9,896 nucleotides of DNA from JAYZQT01 sp964412235 (lineage in GTDB: Bacteria; Pseudomonadota; Alphaproteobacteria; MPNO01; UBA830). This document shows positions 5,973-9,896 of the stretch, one piece after another. Position numbers and translations under genes: made by a program. Below the pieces are notes generated by a model, which saw nothing but the letters and a program-made list of their open reading frames with translations, was not told the DNA's origin and made no database searches. Positions within the stretch are counted from its first letter, which is position 1. Each line of letters begins with the position of its first letter. The DNA lies in NCBI GenBank assembly GCA_964412235.1, contig CAYPNT010000098.1:1-9896 (forward strand). The letters are read 5' to 3'.

Positions 5973-6572
5973 ATGCCCGCAAAACCGTCAACCGATAAGA
6001 AAATAAACGTCCGTTTCAGCCACCTTGGCCTCGTTGTATCCGATATAGAAATGATGGAGGACTTTTATACAAGAGTTATAGGCTTTGAACGTACCGATGG
6101 GGGTATGACAGGCCAGGGTGTAATTATGACATTTATGACCCTTGACCCTTCCGAACACCATCAGGTGTTTTTAGTAGAAGGAAAGCCAGACGAAGAATTG
6201 CCAAGCAACAAAATTATACCGGAAGGCCCGGCAGTTTTGCACCATCTATCTTTTCGTGTTGACTCACTCGCTGACCTCCAAGCAATGTACAGGCGCCTAA
6301 CATCTGAATCCGATCGGGATATTTGGACTGTAACGCACGGCGTATGCTGGGCGATGTATTCCAAAGACCCTGAGGGTAACGCTATCGAATTTTTTGCGGA
6401 CACCCCCTGGTACGTACATCAACCATATTTAAAACCTATGGATTTCAACATTTCGGAGGACAAATTGTTTTCGGAGACCGAAGCACTCATTAAAAATGAG
6501 GCGGGTTTTCAACCGCTCGAAAAGTTTTACGGTGATCTAAAACAACGAGTGCCCGAAAAAGAAAATGCCTGA
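5973..6572 (+). CDS. VOC superfamily protein (glyoxalase / extradiol-dioxygenase-like)
   Basis: A 199-residue protein with two beta-alpha-beta-beta-beta modules of the vicinal oxygen chelate fold. The likely metal triad is H17 (FSHLGLVV), H91 (HHLSFRV) and E139 (NAIEFF). The segment THGVCWAMYSKDPEGN before the Glu resembles the region of catechol-2,3-dioxygenase-type and related single-unit VOC enzymes, including H122, which sits near the second-shell His used by extradiol dioxygenases. Family reactions include ring cleavage of catechols, isomerisation and lactoylglutathione lyase chemistry. The C-terminal 50 or so residues extend beyond the fold. ATG 5973 has AGGGGA seven bases upstream. It is first of three co-directional genes with a class II aldolase and a decarboxylase-like protein, a context that favours aromatic acid breakdown. 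Its stop is UGA, with no hairpin or conserved frame after it. Confidence 0.85.
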   Translation: MPAKPSTDKKINVRFSHLGLVVSDIEMMEDFYTRVIGFERTDGGMTGQGVIMTFMTLDPSEHHQVFLVEGKPDEELPSNKIIPEGPAVLHHLSFRVDSLADLQAMYRRLTSESDRDIWTVTHGVCWAMYSKDPEGNAIEFFADTPWYVHQPYLKPMDFNISEDKLFSETEALIKNEAGFQPLEKFYGDLKQRVPEKENA

Positions 6573-6595
6573 CACGCTAGATTAAGGACACAAAT

Positions 6596-7306
6596 ATGAG
6601 TGTAAGTGAAAACATCCTGCAAGACCTGGTGACTGCTAACCACATTCTTGCGAATGAACAGGTTGTCGATGCATACGGGCATATTAGTTTTAGACACCCG
6701 GAGGATCCTGAACGATATCTATTGTCACGTGCGCGTGCACCGGAGTTAATAGAGGTCCAAGACATTATCGAATATCGATTAGACGGCGATGCCATCCAAG
6801 AACGCGATCAACGTCCCTACAGTGAACGGATGATTCACGGTGCAATTTATGAACAACGTGCAGACGTAAACGTTGTTATTCATAATCATTCATACGAAGT
6901 CATCCCCTTTGCATCGACGGGGACACCGTTGCGGCCCGTGACCCATACATGTGCACCAATCGGCAGCGATATACCCATCTGGGATATGCGCAAGAACTTT
7001 GGTGAGACCAATCATCTAGTTGTCACCATGGAACAAGGGCGTGACCTTGCAAATACGCTAGGCGATCGTTCGATAGCACTAATGAAGCGACATGGCTGTG
7101 TTGTTGCCGGCGCGACGGTGGAAGAGACTGTTATGAAGTCCATATATCTCCAAGTTAATGCCAAATTACAGTTACAGACTATGCAAATTGGGACCCCTGA
7201 TTACCTAACTGAAAGTGAAATCGAGCAATGTACAGCGATGCAACAAGCACCCATTAGTCTCGATCGCGCCTGGGAAGTATGGTGTCGCAGGGTAAAAAAA
7301 CACTGA
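6596..7306 (+). CDS. Class II aldolase/adducin family protein (aldolase or hydroxylated-aromatic decarboxylase)
   Basis: A 236-residue protein with the class II aldolase zinc site: H96 and H98 (VIHNHSYEV), third ligand H166 (MKRHGCVVAG), and a candidate acid/base E77 in the segment SERMIHGAIYE. The N-terminal VVDAYGHISFR is the usual phosphate- or carboxylate-binding loop (G-H/N-I-S-x-R). Members cleave sugar phosphates, act on 4-carboxy-4-hydroxy-2-oxoadipate-like or other oxo-acids, or decarboxylate aromatics, as in the 3,4-dihydroxyphthalate decarboxylases. The neighbouring VOC and 4,5-dihydroxyphthalate-decarboxylase-like genes make an aromatic-acid substrate more likely than a sugar phosphate. 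AAGGA at 6584-6588 is seven bases before ATG. Termination is by tandem in-frame TGA TAA. The exact reaction is not determinable. Confidence 0.88.
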   Translation: MSVSENILQDLVTANHILANEQVVDAYGHISFRHPEDPERYLLSRARAPELIEVQDIIEYRLDGDAIQERDQRPYSERMIHGAIYEQRADVNVVIHNHSYEVIPFASTGTPLRPVTHTCAPIGSDIPIWDMRKNFGETNHLVVTMEQGRDLANTLGDRSIALMKRHGCVVAGATVEETVMKSIYLQVNAKLQLQTMQIGTPDYLTESEIEQCTAMQQAPISLDRAWEVWCRRVKKH

Positions 7307-7321
7307 TAAAAAGGAAGAAAA

Positions 7322-8365
7322 ATGTCGTTCATGGGGCCAGAAACAGTTACCAATAGAAAACCGATCAACGGTGGCGGGTTAAACCTGAGCCTGGCCTTAA
7401 CCCCAAACCTTCGGACACGCCCGGTCCTTGACGGTCAACTAGGCGCGGACGGTATCTCGTTGAATTCGTTGGAACTCCACCCGTCTGAATTATTCTGGCG
7501 CCAATTAAAATTTACTGAATTCGACATCTCTGAAATGTCGATGTCCTCTCTGTTGATGGCCATCGCGCGCGGTGATGATCGTTTTGTCGGAATACCCGTC
7601 TTTACCACTCGTTACTTCTTTCAAGTTTGGATATTGATCCGTAAGGATGCGGGTATAGAAAAACCGGAAGACCTCAAAGGAAAGCGGGTCGGTGTACCAG
7701 AGTATCAACAAACAGCCGCCCTTTGGTCACGGGGGATTTTGGAACACGAGTTTGGGGTAGCACCAAAATATATGGAATTTTTTATGGAACGGATCCCGGA
7801 TATAAGTCATGGCGGTTCAACGGGGTTCCAGCCGCCTAACGGCGTGACGGTGAATTATATAGCCCCAGAAACAAACATGGGGGAAATGTTTCTCCGCAAA
7901 GAACTTGACGCTACCCTTTTATACCTTCCGGATGGTAATTTGGTTGACCGGAGCACAGCGGATCTTGAAAATCATCCGAACTTCGGCCCACTATTTCCCG
8001 ACCCGTACGCGGAAGGCAAGCGCTACTTCGAAAAAACTGGCCTCTTCCCGATAAACCACGGAATGGTTATCAAAAGAAAAGTTGCTGAAGAGCACCCGTG
8101 GGCAGTTCTCAATATATATAAAATGATGGAGCAAGCCGCACAATTTGCGGAAGCACAGCGGCTCGCCCACATTCGGAACCATTTCGACGTAGGATTATTA
8201 CCTAGTGAGTATGAAGATGCGATAGCGACCCCTCTGGTCCGCCATGGCGTAATCGCAAATAGGAAGGAACTAGAGGCAATAACGCAATATTCATTCGAAC
8301 AAGGCCTAACGCCAAGAAAGCTAGCACTCGAAGAGGTGTTTGCTACAAGCGTGATGGATAAATAA
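7322..8365 (+). CDS. 4,5-dihydroxyphthalate decarboxylase-like protein (periplasmic-binding-protein fold, cytoplasmic)
   Basis: A 347-residue protein resembling 4,5-dihydroxyphthalate decarboxylase (Pht5) and its relatives, which share the type II periplasmic-binding-protein fold with NMT1/THI5-like binding proteins. Visible signatures: an N-terminal strand LNLSLALTPN followed by TRPVLDG, FDISEMSMSSLLMA near residues 60-80, and KGKRVGVPEYQQTAALWSRG around residues 118-140. No signal peptide or lipobox is present, arguing for a cytoplasmic enzyme rather than a transporter subunit. The family removes a ring carboxylate from dihydroxyphthalate-type acids, but many members have unknown substrates. 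AAGGAAG at 7311-7317 precedes ATG closely. It is the last gene of the VOC operon and ends three bases before the stop of the converging reductase gene; no terminator hairpin is seen between them. Confidence 0.82.
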   Translation: MSFMGPETVTNRKPINGGGLNLSLALTPNLRTRPVLDGQLGADGISLNSLELHPSELFWRQLKFTEFDISEMSMSSLLMAIARGDDRFVGIPVFTTRYFFQVWILIRKDAGIEKPEDLKGKRVGVPEYQQTAALWSRGILEHEFGVAPKYMEFFMERIPDISHGGSTGFQPPNGVTVNYIAPETNMGEMFLRKELDATLLYLPDGNLVDRSTADLENHPNFGPLFPDPYAEGKRYFEKTGLFPINHGMVIKRKVAEEHPWAVLNIYKMMEQAAQFAEAQRLAHIRNHFDVGLLPSEYEDAIATPLVRHGVIANRKELEAITQYSFEQGLTPRKLALEEVFATSVMDK

Positions 8366-8368
8366 GTG

Positions 8369-9343
8369 TCAATATAACCCTTGGCCACGGGCTTTCTGAG
8401 CTAACAACGACAGTACAGCTTTCGAAATCGGCATGGGTGATCCGGTTGCTTCCCCAATTTCGATTACAGCACTCACGATTGCGTCAATCTCGGGCTGTCG
8501 GGATTTATCGAAGTCCTGAAGCATTGATGTCCGAAAATTTCCCATTGAGGCCCCAAGATCAACGCGATCTTTTGCTGTCATACCCGGCTCAAGGCCAACC
8601 TCATAGCCTGCCGCCGCAGCTTCTTCAAACATATCTAATGCCAGTTTCCGGAGACCAGGATCCTTTCCTATTTGGGCGTTTGTAGCATTGGCCAATGATG
8701 ATATCGGTGCAAAATTGAAATTACCCAGAAGCTTTAACCAGATTTCCTGACGAAGTTGGTTTGTAGCAAACACGTCGAGAGCAGTATCTTCGAAAAGATT
8801 GATGATCTTCTGAAGACGATCAGATAATTCCCCAGATATTTCACCCAAGATCAGCCGATTATCCGCAACATGTCGGATAATACCCGGTTCGGGAACGGAA
8901 GCCGCAACATGAACAACACATCCGATAAGTCTTTGAATAGGAACAGCCTTCGATAACACCGTGCCGGGATCCAACATAGGCAATGACACATTGGGACCAT
9001 TCTCCGGAAAACCGTCAAAGAACCACCATGGTATACCGTTCATAGCCGGAATAACGACGGTGTTTCCACCAATCAAAGGACCTATTTTTTCAGCGACACC
9101 TGGCAGGGCAGGCGCTTTTACTGCAATAAAAACCAAGTCCTGAACTCCAAAGTCGTCGGGACTATCACTGCAATCCGGATAAACCGTGAATATTTTATCA
9201 CCCGTTTCTACCGTACATCCTCGGGCTTTTAACGCTTCCAGTTGTGGTCCTCTCGCTATAAAACATACCGAATTGGAACTCTCGGCAAGAATTCCCCCGA
9301 TTAGACCGCCTACCGAACCTGCGCCATAGATACAGATCTTCAA
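8369..9343 (-). CDS. Ketopantoate reductase family protein (ApbA/PanE-like 2-oxoacid reductase)
   Basis: A 324-residue protein with an N-terminal Rossmann motif GAGSVGG (residues 7-13) for NADP(H), the family segment MNGIPWWFF near residue 100, and the C-terminal helical domain with W-L-K-L-L-G-N-F-N-F and SSLANATNAQ, where the catalytic Lys and substrate-binding Asn residues lie. The family reduces ketopantoate to pantoate in CoA synthesis. Many paralogues in catabolic clusters act on other 2-oxo acids, and the neighbours here suggest such a paralogue. The start is TTG at 9341-9343: the Shine-Dalgarno AGGAGA (9351-9356) lies seven bases upstream and overlaps the stop codon of the preceding gene. 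Expression is thus coupled to the iron-sulfur protein. It ends with UGA. Confidence 0.88.
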   Translation of the reverse strand: MKICIYGAGSVGGLIGGILAESSNSVCFIARGPQLEALKARGCTVETGDKIFTVYPDCSDSPDDFGVQDLVFIAVKAPALPGVAEKIGPLIGGNTVVIPAMNGIPWWFFDGFPENGPNVSLPMLDPGTVLSKAVPIQRLIGCVVHVAASVPEPGIIRHVADNRLILGEISGELSDRLQKIINLFEDTALDVFATNQLRQEIWLKLLGNFNFAPISSLANATNAQIGKDPGLRKLALDMFEEAAAAGYEVGLEPGMTAKDRVDLGASMGNFRTSMLQDFDKSRQPEIDAIVSAVIEIGEATGSPMPISKAVLSLLAQKARGQGLY

Positions 9344-9354
9344 AAATTTTTCTC

Positions 9355-9896
9355 CTAATCGTCGTCGTAGGGACTTTGCGTTCGTTCGTCGATCGCACCC
9401 TCCCCGATAGGGGGCGTCGGAATATAATGGGCCGGTATTGGACCACCAGCCTCTACGCGAGCGCGCGCTTCCGCAGGCGTTTCAACCAACGCTTTTGCTG
9501 CTAAAGCAGCCTTACGATTAACAGGAAAGGTATCGGGTTGATCAGGAGCCGGCATCATATTCGCATGGTAAAACGCTATCTTTTGCCCAGCTATATCAAC
9601 CTTTTTGCTAGGTTCTATATCTCGCTGATTAGTACTTTTCGCATCCATGGTAATCCCGTCTATAATTTCGTGATCAAACCACCACTTCTTTAATGGGTTA
9701 CGTTTCCCGTTGCCCAGTTTGTCATCGAGCCAGGCGGCGATGGGCACGATTAAAGGCTTCAAAAACATCGCATTTACCCCAATCCAGCTTGCCATTCGTG
9801 TAAGCAGCGCGCCATCAAGATCAATCACTTTATTTAAGGGGCAAGTTTTCATGCATCGACCGCACGCTGAGCCTTTCATGTTGGTCAGCCTATACC
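9355..9896 (-). CDS. Reductive-dehalogenase-like 4Fe-4S protein, C-terminal part only
   Basis: The frame is open to the window edge (…YRLTN before M-K-G-S), so the ATG at 9877-9879 is internal and the true start lies outside. The visible part begins with an iron-sulfur motif C-G-R-C-M-K-T-C-P (C-x2-C-x3-C-P). It continues with a helical segment, the phrase NPLKKWWFD, and a Pro/Ala-rich tail ending in PYDDD. This pattern recalls the C-terminal iron-sulfur region of reductive-dehalogenase-like (cobalamin-dependent) proteins of aerobic proteobacteria. The cobalamin domain and other Cys clusters would be upstream and cannot be checked here. QueG-type epoxyqueuosine reductases or other ferredoxin-domain proteins are alternatives. 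The TAG stop is shared with the Shine-Dalgarno of the reductase gene downstream. Confidence 0.65.
   Translation of the reverse strand, partial: YRLTNMKGSACGRCMKTCPLNKVIDLDGALLTRMASWIGVNAMFLKPLIVPIAAWLDDKLGNGKRNPLKKWWFDHEIIDGITMDAKSTNQRDIEPSKKVDIAGQKIAFYHANMMPAPDQPDTFPVNRKAALAAKALVETPAEARARVEAGGPIPAHYIPTPPIGEGAIDERTQSPYDDD

Noticed and set aside
8023..8388. A minus-strand gene opposite the 3' part of the 4,5-dihydroxyphthalate-decarboxylase-like gene
   Set aside because: No recognisable domain or ribosome site; it is antisense to a clear family protein and overlaps the end of the reductase gene.

Overview
The window is dense bacterial DNA of moderate base composition with tightly packed, often translationally coupled genes. 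They encode soluble catabolic enzymes plus two selenoproteins. The gene families (molybdenum hydroxylase, DUF35 + thiolase-like pair, VOC protein, class II aldolase, 4,5-dihydroxyphthalate-decarboxylase-like protein, reductive-dehalogenase-like iron-sulfur protein) suggest a free-living aerobic heterotroph, perhaps a marine proteobacterium. That taxonomic guess is weak. A run of 100 N at 1209-1308 shows this is a scaffolded draft or metagenomic contig.

Layout. (1) Plus strand, 1-4192: the 3' part of a xanthine-dehydrogenase/CoxL-type molybdenum hydroxylase large subunit, interrupted by the N gap; an ACMSD-type amidohydrolase/decarboxylase; a two-domain AhpD-like (carboxymuconolactone-decarboxylase fold) protein; and a peroxiredoxin-like protein. 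A strong rho-independent terminator follows at 4216-4244. (2) Minus strand, 5859-4266: a thiolase-fold protein followed by a DUF35 protein, one base apart. (3) Plus strand, 5973-8365: VOC (glyoxalase/extradiol dioxygenase fold) protein, class II aldolase/adducin protein and 4,5-dihydroxyphthalate-decarboxylase-like protein, each with a good ribosome binding site. (4) Minus strand, 9896-8369: the 3' end of a reductive-dehalogenase-like 4Fe-4S protein, coupled to a ketopantoate-reductase-family gene with a TTG start.

The main discovery is that the third and fourth plus-strand genes are selenoprotein genes, each split by an in-frame UGA that simple gene calling treats as a stop. In the AhpD-like gene the UGA (3197-3199) replaces the second cysteine of the redox motif, giving C-T-Y-U. 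Its downstream reading frame supplies the motif His and the rest of the domain. In the peroxiredoxin-like gene the UGA (3857-3859) replaces the first cysteine of the W-C-P-Y-C motif, giving W-U-P-Y-C. Each UGA is followed by a GC-rich hairpin with the geometry of a bacterial SECIS element. AhpD is the classical electron donor to the peroxiredoxin AhpC, so the neighbouring pair may be a selenium-based peroxidase/reductase couple. That functional pairing is inference.

The remaining genes look like catabolism of aromatic or heterocyclic carboxylic acids: ring or aldehyde hydroxylation (Mo enzyme), non-oxidative decarboxylation (three unrelated candidate families), ring-cleavage-type VOC chemistry, aldol-type cleavage, and possibly dehalogenation. 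The substrate cannot be read from the sequence.
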